A stretch of DNA of 64,000 bases from Punctularia strigosozonata HHB-11173 SS5 (Eukaryota; Basidiomycota; Agaricomycetes; Corticiales; Punctulariaceae): positions 428,502 through 492,501 of the forward strand of contig NW_006767451.1 of NCBI RefSeq assembly GCF_000264995.1, given 5' to 3'. Below, piece after piece: positions 1 through 8,822 of the stretch. The notes beneath the pieces are model-generated. The model searched no databases. It had not been told where the DNA came from and worked only from the letters and a program-made list of their open reading frames with translations. The position numbers were made by a program, and so were the translations under genes. The stretch's first letter is position 1, and the number at the start of each line of letters is the position of its first letter.

Positions 1-194
1 TTCACCTGGACGCGGACGGCTGGCTCACACCCGTCGTGAACCCGGATGACTTCTCGCTCGAGGGCTCTGCGAGCCCCGAAGGCCAGGCGTTCGTGCTCGA
101 CGTGTACTCGGCGTGGAAGGATTGGGTGAAGGCTGGGTCCAAGGGCGCGCCGCGCAAGGCAAAGAAGTCCCGTCTAGAACGCGAGGAGATGTGA
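1..194 (+). CDS. C-terminal end of an unrecognised gene (5' end outside window)
   Basis: The only frame open to the left edge gives about 63 residues ending in TGA at 192-194. It starts HLDADGWLTPVV and ends with a basic tail (KKSRLEREEM). The middle part (SPEGQAFVLDVYSAWKDW) looks like a folded helix, so this is probably the last exon of a real gene. No intron signal lies inside the piece. I do not recognise the family; a metabolic or carbohydrate-active enzyme is possible, but nothing here proves it. The gene would be convergent with nothing in view and is followed by the promoter region of an F-box gene on the same strand. Confidence 0.5.
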   Translation, partial: HLDADGWLTPVVNPDDFSLEGSASPEGQAFVLDVYSAWKDWVKAGSKGAPRKAKKSRLEREEM

Positions 195-698
195 GGGCTA
201 GCGCGTACATTTATGGATACAAACCTTTGCACAAAGTCGGCCTACAATACAATCCTTGGCCATGTCATTCCTTTCTGCCGTGAGACATCAGTGCATTCTT
301 TATTTATCACTCCCTAATGTACATACTTTTTTTTTTTACTTATTTTTTATACCGCGGTCGTGCTTATAGCACACAGCTGTCCTCGTATTTGGAACACTTT
401 GCAACTTTCAACGTTCAAAATCCAACCAATTGAGAACCTGAGGACTGAAGAGATCATGCGCTCGTAATGGCGTGACAGCATAAGTCACCTAATGTGACAT
501 CCATCGCGCGTAGCGTAAAGGCGGCTTGGTTTTGTAGTTTGTCTCTGTTGTACCTGTGGCTCAGGAGAAAAATCACTCTCATACGCTCTCCTGACTTATC
601 CTCCTCATTGCACCGATTGCAATCGTGCATCTATCAGAGACATCGTTGATGCCGACGGACTCACCTTCCACGGTCAAATACACCTACTTAGGCTAGCA
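195..698. other. Intergenic region upstream of F-box gene
   Basis: No gene is seen. A T-run lies near 327-341 and the stretch is AT-richer than its neighbours. It holds the 3' flank of the partial gene and the promoter of the F-box gene at 699. Confidence 0.5.
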
Positions 699-2333
699 AT
701 GTCGCCTCACTGTCCCTCATGCCGATGCATGAAGCACGACCTTAGTCCACCAGAGACACTGTCTCAACAAGGCACTGTGCCCGCGGTGAAGATTCTTGAT
801 GACCGTATCAAGTGTCTTGTCAATGAATTATGCCAGCTTCGCCGCCAACGGAACACCCTGCAACCTATCAGTCGCCTACCTCCCGAAGTTCTTCTCCGAA
901 TCTTCGTTGACGTACGGAAGGCCACCGAGCGATTGAGTCCCCAGTGGATCAAGTTAACGCACGTCTGCTCCTTCTGGCGTGATGTAGCATTGTCGAGCGC
1001 CATCCTTTGGAACTCGCCCGATCTGCTGTACCCAGAATTGGCAGAGGAGACGGTACGACGCTCCCGAGGCACTACCCTTCGTATTATGCACTCGAAAAAG
1101 AAGGTCTTCAACCCCCCGCGCCTCCTGGGTATATCTTCTTTAGAGACATCGGCGCCAATTACCTCGATTGACCTAACTGGCGTTGAAGGACGCGACATAG
1201 CGATATTACTCAACGCTCGCCATGGTCAGTTATCGCAACTGAGAGAGATCGCCGTCGAAGTCACTGGCGCAACGGAAGCGCAGCTTCACAATGTCCTGAC
1301 CGATGACTATCCCTGTCTCCAATCCATCCAGCTGCGTCGATGCCACCTCGAATGGACGTCCGCGCTTGTGAACACCACCACATGCCTGCACACGATTGAC
1401 GTTCATTCACCCCACCGTGGTATCTTGGGTCGAAAGCCATTCTCTTCCGTCCTGACTGTATTGCAACTGCAAACACGCCTGGTTCATCTCGACCTGGAGC
1501 TGACCCTCCCCTCCTTGCGGGGCGAGGACCTCGAAAATGGTTCCTCACCAACAATTTCCCTTCCGAAGCTCAAACACCTTAGGATCCACGACCTACTGCG
1601 AGAGACCCATCATCTATTCACCCGCCTCCGACTATCCCCGTCATGTTGTGTGACCGTGAGCATTGCGCAAAGCGAAGATGACTACTCGGCCTCGTCTCCT
1701 CTGTTGCCGCTCACGGAATCCGTCTTAGCTCACGCACATACGTTTTCGCCATCCACGCTGGCGATGCTCCTTGGGCCCCCTTTCATGCTCGTTTGCGTAG
1801 GAACACCACGGGCGGGAGAGAAACGGCCGTTGCTCTCCTTCAGGTGGCCCTCCGTGATTCATCCCCAGAGCCAACGAGCCGCACACGCCCTCCTGATTTC
1901 ACTCGGTCCTGTGATCGGCGCCCTCCCCGTCTCAGAGCTCTCCATCACCTTCGACCATTCTTCCTCTCGAATTACGTACGGGGACTGGCGACAGCTGCTG
2001 GTCGGTTTCGAAGGCTTGCGAAGTGTTCGCCTGGAGACCAGAGGCCGACTCCCGGTCCACTTCCTGCAAGTCCTGGCAGATTACGACGAAAACACGCCCC
2101 GTCTGCTTCCCCACATGCAAAACCTCGTATTGACCGATCTGGAGCTCGGCAAGTACAACGCACTGCACGCTATACAGGGCATCCTCCCCGCCTTGACGCG
2201 GCGTTGCCAAGACGGCGTGTTCAGGGCATTATGCTTCAGTGAGGTTCCGGGAGAAGCGAACGAGGGGATTCGAACTCTGATGGAAGGCGTGGCTCCGCTT
2301 GTTGTGTGGGGCGGCGACGTGGAAAAGTGGTAG
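699..2333 (+). CDS. F-box-like domain protein, 544 aa, single exon
   Basis: This is an uninterrupted 544-codon frame of the Agaricomycete F-box-like type. Residues about 5-12 carry a Cys motif (PHCPSCRC), followed by a helical basic segment and then the F-box near residues 60-110: ISRLPPEVLLRIF, then HVCSFWRDVALSS. The remaining 400 residues are leucine-rich and irregularly repeated, as expected for a substrate-binding region. Known F-box proteins link targets to SKP1-cullin ubiquitin ligases; the target is unknown. The start is the first ATG of the frame and keeps the Cys motif, which is shared with the paralogue at 6791-8527. It appears intact. Decayed relatives lie at 4941-5610 and 12112-13236, so this is one member of a local family. 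Confidence 0.85.
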   Translation: MSPHCPSCRCMKHDLSPPETLSQQGTVPAVKILDDRIKCLVNELCQLRRQRNTLQPISRLPPEVLLRIFVDVRKATERLSPQWIKLTHVCSFWRDVALSSAILWNSPDLLYPELAEETVRRSRGTTLRIMHSKKKVFNPPRLLGISSLETSAPITSIDLTGVEGRDIAILLNARHGQLSQLREIAVEVTGATEAQLHNVLTDDYPCLQSIQLRRCHLEWTSALVNTTTCLHTIDVHSPHRGILGRKPFSSVLTVLQLQTRLVHLDLELTLPSLRGEDLENGSSPTISLPKLKHLRIHDLLRETHHLFTRLRLSPSCCVTVSIAQSEDDYSASSPLLPLTESVLAHAHTFSPSTLAMLLGPPFMLVCVGTPRAGEKRPLLSFRWPSVIHPQSQRAAHALLISLGPVIGALPVSELSITFDHSSSRITYGDWRQLLVGFEGLRSVRLETRGRLPVHFLQVLADYDENTPRLLPHMQNLVLTDLELGKYNALHAIQGILPALTRRCQDGVFRALCFSEVPGEANEGIRTLMEGVAPLVVWGGDVEKW

Positions 2334-2445
2334 TCCAAGTGAGGATACGGGGCGTCGAGTACGCTCACAGGGACGCATGTTACAGGAAATCAAGAGGTAA
2401 GAACAACACGTATGATAGCAATCGTGTATAAGCAACCTCGTGTCC

Positions 2446-4191
2446 TTACCCGTCGACCCAGCCAGCCTGTCTCATCTGCTCGGCCAACCCTTTCCATCCC
2501 TTCATCCTCGCCTTCCTCCCTGCCATCTCCGTCGCGAACCTGAGCATAGATACATCGTCAGCCACGAGCTCACTTAATCACCACGGACAAAGACAAACTT
2601 CAGGCATTCCTCCAGCCTCCACCGGCTGATATCCGCGTCGTCCGGCTCCCCTGTGGTCGGGATCGGCGACCACGGGGAGACCGGTCGCGGCATCAGCCGC
2701 CTGCTCAGCGCCCATATCATCCCTGCAATGAACGCCTCCTGCGCACCGGCATCGTCAACCGCCTCGGCCTCCCGCCGCCGGCGCCACGCCTGGCGGTCAC
2801 CCGCGATCTCCGTCTGCTCGCTCGCAGCATCGTCGTCATCGCCGCCGTCATCCTCTACGTACGAGTCCCGGTGCGGGTGCCCGCCAAAGCTCTCGTCTGT
2901 GCCGCTCGTCCGGTTGAAGAAGCTCGCGGTGAAGGCCATGCTGCTGCTCGGCGTGTGCTGACCCGCGTAAAATTCGCTGCCGGTCCGGACGCTCTGCATT
3001 CCGTAGCCGGTGCCGTCGCTCAGCATCGAGTCGCGTGCGCCGTTACGGGAGGTCGCTTCACTTGCGGCTGCGAGAAGTGAGGAGAAGTCAATGATCGTGA
3101 CCAAGCTTCCAAATGCGACAAAAAAAGTGAGCACCTGGTGTCGGCTGGGGCGTGCTTTGCACCCATCCGGACGACTGGAAGTATTCTCGAGTGGGGATTG
3201 AGAGCAGCGCCGCGCCCTCCGTTCCCCAATACGCCACCAGCAACGCATGTGGCGGCGCCACGGAGGCCAGCGACAGCAAAAAGGCGCGAGGCGACGCGGC
3301 ATATTGCGCCGAATGCGCCTGGGCGTAGTACTTGTTGAGGAAGATGACGTCCGCTTGTGGTATCAGCTGCAACGCAGGAACGTCAGGACGACACTGCGAT
3401 CACCAGGCACACAAGAGGACAGGAATTCACACCGCTTCGACGCCCTGCCTGGTCTTGCGTCCTACGTCAAGACTGAACACGCAGTGTGCGCGCCATCTGC
3501 GTTCCCGCGCGAGTCCGTCCACGCCGCGCATGTTGCTTAACGTCGTCTTCACCGAACGGCCTTCAAAGTGGAGCCAGTCAAAAGGAGCCGGGCTGCGCAT
3601 ATTGAGTGGCAATGGGGGTCCCGATTGAGAGGAGTACGAGTTATTCGGGCTCGTCTGGGCGTAGTTCTCCGGTGCGAGCAGTGGGCCGAGCAGCGATACG
3701 AAGTCTTCGTGCGTGATCTCTGGGAGCGGGTTATGGTTGATCACCGACCGCGAGTCGTCGTGCTCTGTGTGCAAAGAAAGGTTTTGTCAGTATGCATCGT
3801 ACGTGATCGCGATGCCGTCTTGACCTGCCTGTACCACCCATGCGCTGGGCACACCGAGATCGTCCCACACCCTCGCGTATTTGGTATTCACCCTCTCGCT
3901 ACGCAGATCACGGAGAATCCCCTGTCCCTCGTCGTCCCCACTGAGCGGGGCGATTAACATCGCTTCGACGTTTGGATACTGCGCGAGCATGGAGAGCACG
4001 GTGCTCGCTGATCCCCCACGATTGTGTGTGACCGAGTATGCGCGGGCCGTCACCATCGAGGACGGACCCGAGGGAGTTGGTATTGCCGGTACAGAGAGTG
4101 TGTGCGTCACGAACAGTGTGCCGGAGGCAACAATTCGGAGCGGGCGCGCAGAGGCGGCGGGTTGTTCTAGCGTTCCGCGGCGAGAGGACAT
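2446..4191 (-). CDS. PfkB/ribokinase-family sugar kinase, about 497 aa, five exons
   Basis: Exons read on the minus strand: 4191-3825, 3764-3433, 3366-3135, 3067-2599 and 2539-2446, with introns of 59-67 bp and consistent phases (1,494 coding bases). The product matches fungal ribokinase-like proteins related to ketohexokinase: an early substrate region (HNRGGSASTVLSMLAQYP), a central INHNPLPEI segment, and a PfkB signature near the C-terminus read as DDAGAQEAF. The family phosphorylates sugars or nucleosides with ATP in the cytosol. The catalytic Asp of the usual GAxD motif is Glu here, so activity is uncertain. A low-complexity acidic insert (about residues 370-400) precedes the signature. 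The last exon (KFATEMAGRKAR) is short and easy to miss. The gene is divergent from the complex I gene at 4453, with about 260 bp between the two starts. Confidence 0.8.
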
Positions 4192-4452
4192 TGCGTAAAT
4201 ATTGGTAGATGTGGTATCATCCAGCTGGTCCCAGCTTTGGATTGGGTATATCGTCCCGAGCCTCCGTCAGACGAGATGACCGGCGTGAACGAGGAGCAAG
4301 GGAGAGGTTGTGATTTGGATAATTAGCTTCACGTGACAAAGGGGCTACATTGACTTGTTAATCCAAATCTACTTACTCAATCTAAGCTATATTTCTGACC
4401 TATCGCAATAAACCTATCTCCGGAAACCACGACCCTCTCATCCCCGACCACC

Positions 4453-4785
4453 ATGTTCCGCTCGGCCTACCGGACTCTGGTACGCTCGCTCGCCTTCCAC
4501 ACCAGCCTATGAAGGCGCCTCAAACTGATTTTTTTTACTGTCTCTAGCAACGGCAGGCGCATGAATACCCGGTCCTCTTCTACTCGATTTGCTTAGGCTC
4601 TCTGGGCCCGATCATGGTCCTCACCGTGCCTCCCATACGACGCAGCCTAGGCTGGACGCCCGCGCCGCCCATTCCGACTTCCTACCCTCGTGCGTGATGC
4701 CTCTTATGCCACTTTGACACGTTGCATAAACCACCATGTAGTGCCGGACAGACCGCGTCGGCCGGTAACGGGATACGACGACTAG
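4453..4785 (+). CDS. NUO9.5: NADH:ubiquinone oxidoreductase 9.5 kDa subunit (NDUFA3-like), 70 aa
   Basis: Three exons, 4453-4479, 4548-4689 and 4742-4785, join with GT-AG introns of 68 and 52 bp into 70 codons plus stop. The product has the pattern of the small fungal complex I subunit: a short N-terminus, one membrane helix (FYSICLGSLGPIMVLTV), then PPIRRSLGW, an IPTSYPLP segment and the C-terminus GYDD. In Neurospora this family is the 9.5 kDa accessory subunit of mitochondrial complex I. It has no cleavable presequence, as is usual for this subunit. Its exons are too short to stand out as an open frame. A divergent promoter is shared with the sugar kinase. Confidence 0.85.
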
Positions 4786-4940
4786 GAGCGCAGGAAGGGC
4801 CGTCGAAGGGTTCAGGATGGTGGAGGGCGCGCGAATCAACCGGGTATTGGCATTGCGACTGATAGAGGTACCCTGATCCTGCGCTCGTCCCTCCGAATGA
4901 CATGCTTTTCCCGCGTGGGCGCGTTTTCTCCTCCAAGAGA

Positions 4941-5610
4941 CTACCTAAGGTCGTACGTTCTGGTCCGGTCCCAAGACTTGCTAGGCACCGTCTCTCGCTC
5001 CTGCTTCAGCTGTAGCCTCAAACGAGCCCCCTTTCCCAACAACCGAGGGGACGACCTCACCTGGACACACTTGTTGCTGTCTCGACGAGCGTCGAAACTT
5101 CCGAGAACGAACCCGCCCTTCGGGTAGGGGCGCTTCAACGCGGCAAGAAACTCGTCGACAGTCCGCGCGTGACGTAGCGCGTTGAAGCTTCCCAGCGCAA
5201 CGTCCGTCATGACGAGGATCCGCATAGCCCGGGAGCAGCGGACCCGTCTTGCCACCCGGATCTGTTAGCGATTGCGCGAAATGAACCGGAAGTCGGCCTC
5301 CCATCCGCATATTCACCGAAGACACTCCAACTCGGTCCACTCCAATGCGAGGCGCGTCCTTGCCCAAAGTCAGCATCAGTGCCTCTGGAGAGCGCTCCGA
5401 ACGACGGCCCGAGTGAGAACATCCCCGCATGCGTAGCGCGTCGTTCCCATGGCTTCATTGTGCTTAGCCGCTTCAACTTGATTAGCGGAAGGCCGGATTC
5501 AGGCTTCTCAGCCTTCGGAGTAAGATATTTAATCGCGTTGACGTCGTCGAAGTGGATCATGAGCATGAAGATCTCGGGAGCGTACGTGCGGTGCGTGGAC
5601 AAGTATTGAC
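4941..5610 (-). pseudogene. Decayed C-terminal piece of an F-box family gene
   Basis: Minus-strand frames here match, piece by piece, the last 200 residues of the F-box protein at 699-2333. One piece (about 5595-5400) has SLGPSFGALSRG where the intact copy has SLGPVIGALPVS. The next (about 5310-5230) has NMRMGGRLPVHFAQSL against LETRGRLPVHFLQVL, and the third (about 5230-5090) has ALGSFNALRHARTVDEFLAALKR in another frame. At least two frame breaks separate the pieces, and no F-box or Cys motif is found upstream. This is a truncated, frameshifted paralogue lying between two intact family members. Confidence 0.75.
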
Positions 5611-6790
5611 TTGATCAAGCGCAACAGCAGGTCATGGTGACCCGTTCACTTCACGGTCTCTATGCCCGCACAACATCGTGCAGGCAACTGGAGATAGGTG
5701 ACCAAGAAATGGGAAGGTCCTGAATACCCATATGAAGTGGCAATCTGGAGACAGGAACTGGAGACGAGGGAGCGGGTCCGAGGTACATACCCCGAACGGG
5801 GTGTTACCCACGACTTCAACCACGATGCCCAGATTATCGCCGTAGAGGTCTCAAGAAGCGATGGGGAACGAGGGTGACAGGGCTAATACGGCGTAAGGAA
5901 GTCCATACGTCTCTACATGGTATCGCACGAGAGCGTTGCACCACAACTTCCACCATGCCTACGAAGCGCAAATCCTAGGTGGACCAAAAGCGCGGACTGG
6001 AAAGGGATATTTGTCGCTCGTGAACACAGACGTGGGATACGAGATTCTGAGGCAGGCGTCCCGATGAAGGACGGGAACGCGGAGGTGGATCTCGGTAGGA
6101 AAACGATTAACGTCAATGATTTGGATGTTCCTCGACTAGGCGATATCGTCTGGCAGAGAAAACAGATTCTCTGTAGTATCCTCTGATGGCGAGTTTCCGA
6201 GAGTTGGCAACTCCTGTGGAGTTCCCGGACGTTGTACGTTGCCTTCTTTGATTTAGGATTGAAGCTATTGTGGAACGACATATACTGCTTGCAAAAAGGA
6301 ATATGTTAGGTTCGGTGAGGCTGAAGCGCTCAAGTCTGTTCACTCACGTTCCCCGCCGTTGCTATGCGGGAGGTTCAGAGACACGTCGCTCGTTGGGGCG
6401 CGTTTTCAGCTCTTCTTATTCATACTTTAGAAGATTAGAAAATGAAAAAGGAGCCGAACTACTTGTAGGGCGAAGGATCCGAAAGTTGCAACGCATTCAC
6501 TACTTCAGGATCCGAAGTCATATGAGCGAGGTCTTCCAATATACTTCCGTTGTCAATATCCACTGAGGGATCATCATCAAGGACGGTCTCGAGAATGAAG
6601 CCGGTATTGCTGATTTTGCTGTAACATATACGCCGTTCGGAGGCCGAGCATTTGACTTCTTAACCAATACCAGCTGCACCGAATATCCCAAGGAGAGTAT
6701 CTATGCTAGGTCCATCCGCGATGGTTATCGATGCATTATTCAAATATCGAAGATATCGGATACGGTACTCACAATCGACCCCTTTAGCAG
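5611..6790. other. Gene-poor stretch with unassigned open fragments
   Basis: No gene could be assembled. Several short open fragments look protein-like: a plus-strand one near 5965-6078 (GYLSLVNTDVGYEI), a minus-strand one near 5840-5640 (GIVVEVVGNTPFGVC), and an acidic minus-strand one near 6620-6465 (LETVLDDDPSVDIDNG) ending in a stop. They share no obvious splice path, and I recognise no family. The stretch may hold one or more decayed genes, or the terminal exons of an unusual transcript downstream of the F-box gene. Confidence 0.4.
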
Positions 6791-8527
6791 CTACCTCGTC
6801 GAACCTGGTTCCTCCTCCAAGTTGCGAAGTCCCCATACGGTGATCGGCATCGCTTTTTCCACACCAGCTCGGATCCATTCGTCGGTCTTCTGTAGACCGT
6901 CGGCCATGCATAGAGTCTTGAATATACCATCGCTGGTCCGAAGCTTCAAACCCGAGAGCAACAAATCGACTGTACGAGTATCACTCTCCGCCTTGAACTT
7001 CCCGATGCTCACACCGCCGACGATGAGGGTACGCATGTTCGGTAACAATCGTTTCGTGCCTTTTTCTGAGGGAGCGAGAACCTGTACGAAAGATGATGGG
7101 AGACGACCGCGCATGTTGAGGTGTACTGTGGCCACGGACGACAGCTCTCCAGCTATCCTTCGCCAAAAATCTGGCCCGATCCTCGGCGCCTTCGCACCTA
7201 TGGACACCACGAGTTTTGTGGCGGGGATCTTGCCAAATGCGGACCCGAGCGGCGAGAAATCGTGCAGGATGCGCTGGTCCTGTGCGTCCCTCGCGCGTGG
7301 CCAAGTAAGGCTGACCTCCGGCTCATCTGTGCAAGATTCGGAGCAGCACACAATCTTCGTGGCTTCGTCGAGGTCCATGGCGATACGCGGCTGCTGAACG
7401 CCTCGTGCACGAGACAGAACCGCCTGAGTCAACGACGCGAGGGTTATCGCATCCAATCGGAAATGTGCCGTCTCCAGGACTTTTATCTCGACTCGACAAG
7501 ATTCTGGTAGCTGAAGATGCGTGAAGAAGGCATGCGTTACCGGCAGGTGGTCGTGGATGCGAAGAAACCTCAGGTTCGGAAGGGAGACTTGCGGTAGGTC
7601 GCCGAGCGCGTCGTCCACCATGGGCAGATTCTGGTCCAAAACCAGCCGTTCCAAGCGCGAATGCCGTTGCAAAATGGCCAGCACCTCGCGAAGAGGGGGG
7701 CGCAGGGGAGGCCGATTCGGGCGCCACCCCTCGGTCCAATCTATATCGATGGATCGCAAGGAAACGGGTGTTGTCAGTAGCCTTGTATCCCAACTTGCGT
7801 GGAAGTTGAGGAGGGAAATAACCTCCAGGGAAGGATAATGATCGTCCATTTGGACCGCATGGAATAAGCCCTGGTCCAAGACCTCTACGTGAAACGCCTT
7901 TAGACCGGACAATTGACCAGGGCGGTTTTTGAGCAGCTGCGACAGCAGGAGATTGTGACCGACCACATGAAGCGAGGCGATGGGATATGCAGGATTGAGC
8001 GATGCTAGCGCTAGGTGGGGTCTCAACGGCCCGGCAGTGGTAGGTCGCGAACGTACGATATGCAGCGGAACTCCGCGAGATCTCCGCGCCATTTCCTTAG
8101 TGAAAAGAGGGAAGCGCAAGTCAAGCGCGGCCCACAGGAGAGAGCTTGATAACGCGACGTCACGCCAACGAGAGCATACGTGTGAGACGCTGATCCATCC
8201 GGGACTAGAATCCATAATGCTATTGCGATGGATGAGAAAAATCTGGAGGAGGATTTCGGGGGGCAGGCGACTGATGAGAGACAGTTGATTTCTCCGGCGG
8301 CGGTAGTGCCGTATCTGAGCAACCAAACGCCCGATATGCTTGTCATACGAAGCCATCGTATCTTCGACGTCATGTTCGCCCTGATGAACCACGGATAGAC
8401 CTTGGTCTTCACCGCAGTAACACGACGGGCAATGCGGCAGTGCGTGGGGTTGCTCCAGGGCAGCACGCGTACTGGTTGATAATTTTACGTTGTTGTACGT
8501 CCGAGACGGGTATGAATTGTGACTCAC
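6791..8527 (-). CDS. F-box-like domain protein, 578 aa, single exon
   Basis: An intact 578-codon frame, paralogous to the gene at 699-2333. It has the same N-terminal Cys motif (LPHCPSCYC, about residues 30-38), a basic helical linker, an F-box near residues 85-135 (ISRLPPEILLQIF, then HVCSRWRDVALSS), and a long leucine-rich C-terminal part ending near ITVWGLRN, matching LVVWGGD at the end of the other copy. The likely role is substrate choice for an SCF ubiquitin ligase. The first ATG is used because it keeps the Cys motif; an internal Met (MASYDKH) is possible. The gene lies 295 bp from the 3' end of the 5-oxoprolinase-like gene on the same strand. Confidence 0.85.
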   Translation of the reverse strand: MSHNSYPSRTYNNVKLSTSTRAALEQPHALPHCPSCYCGEDQGLSVVHQGEHDVEDTMASYDKHIGRLVAQIRHYRRRRNQLSLISRLPPEILLQIFLIHRNSIMDSSPGWISVSHVCSRWRDVALSSSLLWAALDLRFPLFTKEMARRSRGVPLHIVRSRPTTAGPLRPHLALASLNPAYPIASLHVVGHNLLLSQLLKNRPGQLSGLKAFHVEVLDQGLFHAVQMDDHYPSLEVISLLNFHASWDTRLLTTPVSLRSIDIDWTEGWRPNRPPLRPPLREVLAILQRHSRLERLVLDQNLPMVDDALGDLPQVSLPNLRFLRIHDHLPVTHAFFTHLQLPESCRVEIKVLETAHFRLDAITLASLTQAVLSRARGVQQPRIAMDLDEATKIVCCSESCTDEPEVSLTWPRARDAQDQRILHDFSPLGSAFGKIPATKLVVSIGAKAPRIGPDFWRRIAGELSSVATVHLNMRGRLPSSFVQVLAPSEKGTKRLLPNMRTLIVGGVSIGKFKAESDTRTVDLLLSGLKLRTSDGIFKTLCMADGLQKTDEWIRAGVEKAMPITVWGLRNLEEEPGSTR

Positions 8528-8822
8528 GGAATTGAGGGGCCATGTTGTTCGTTCATGACTGTCTCAAAGGACCGTTCGCAAATTGCAAAGAACTGAGCGC
8601 TGAGCGCTGAGCTTTCGAAATTTCAGGGGTCGGTGCAGGCCGGTATTCGCGAGCGCAACTTTCGGAACCTCCGTCACGCTGTCACACTCAACACCTGTAA
8701 GCCATCGAGCCATCTCCAATCATCCAAGTTGGAATACGACACAATCTATGGATACATTTCTTTGCTGTGCCTAGATACCATACATTCATGTAGATAGATC
8801 TTCGCTTGCCTCCCGCGCGAGC

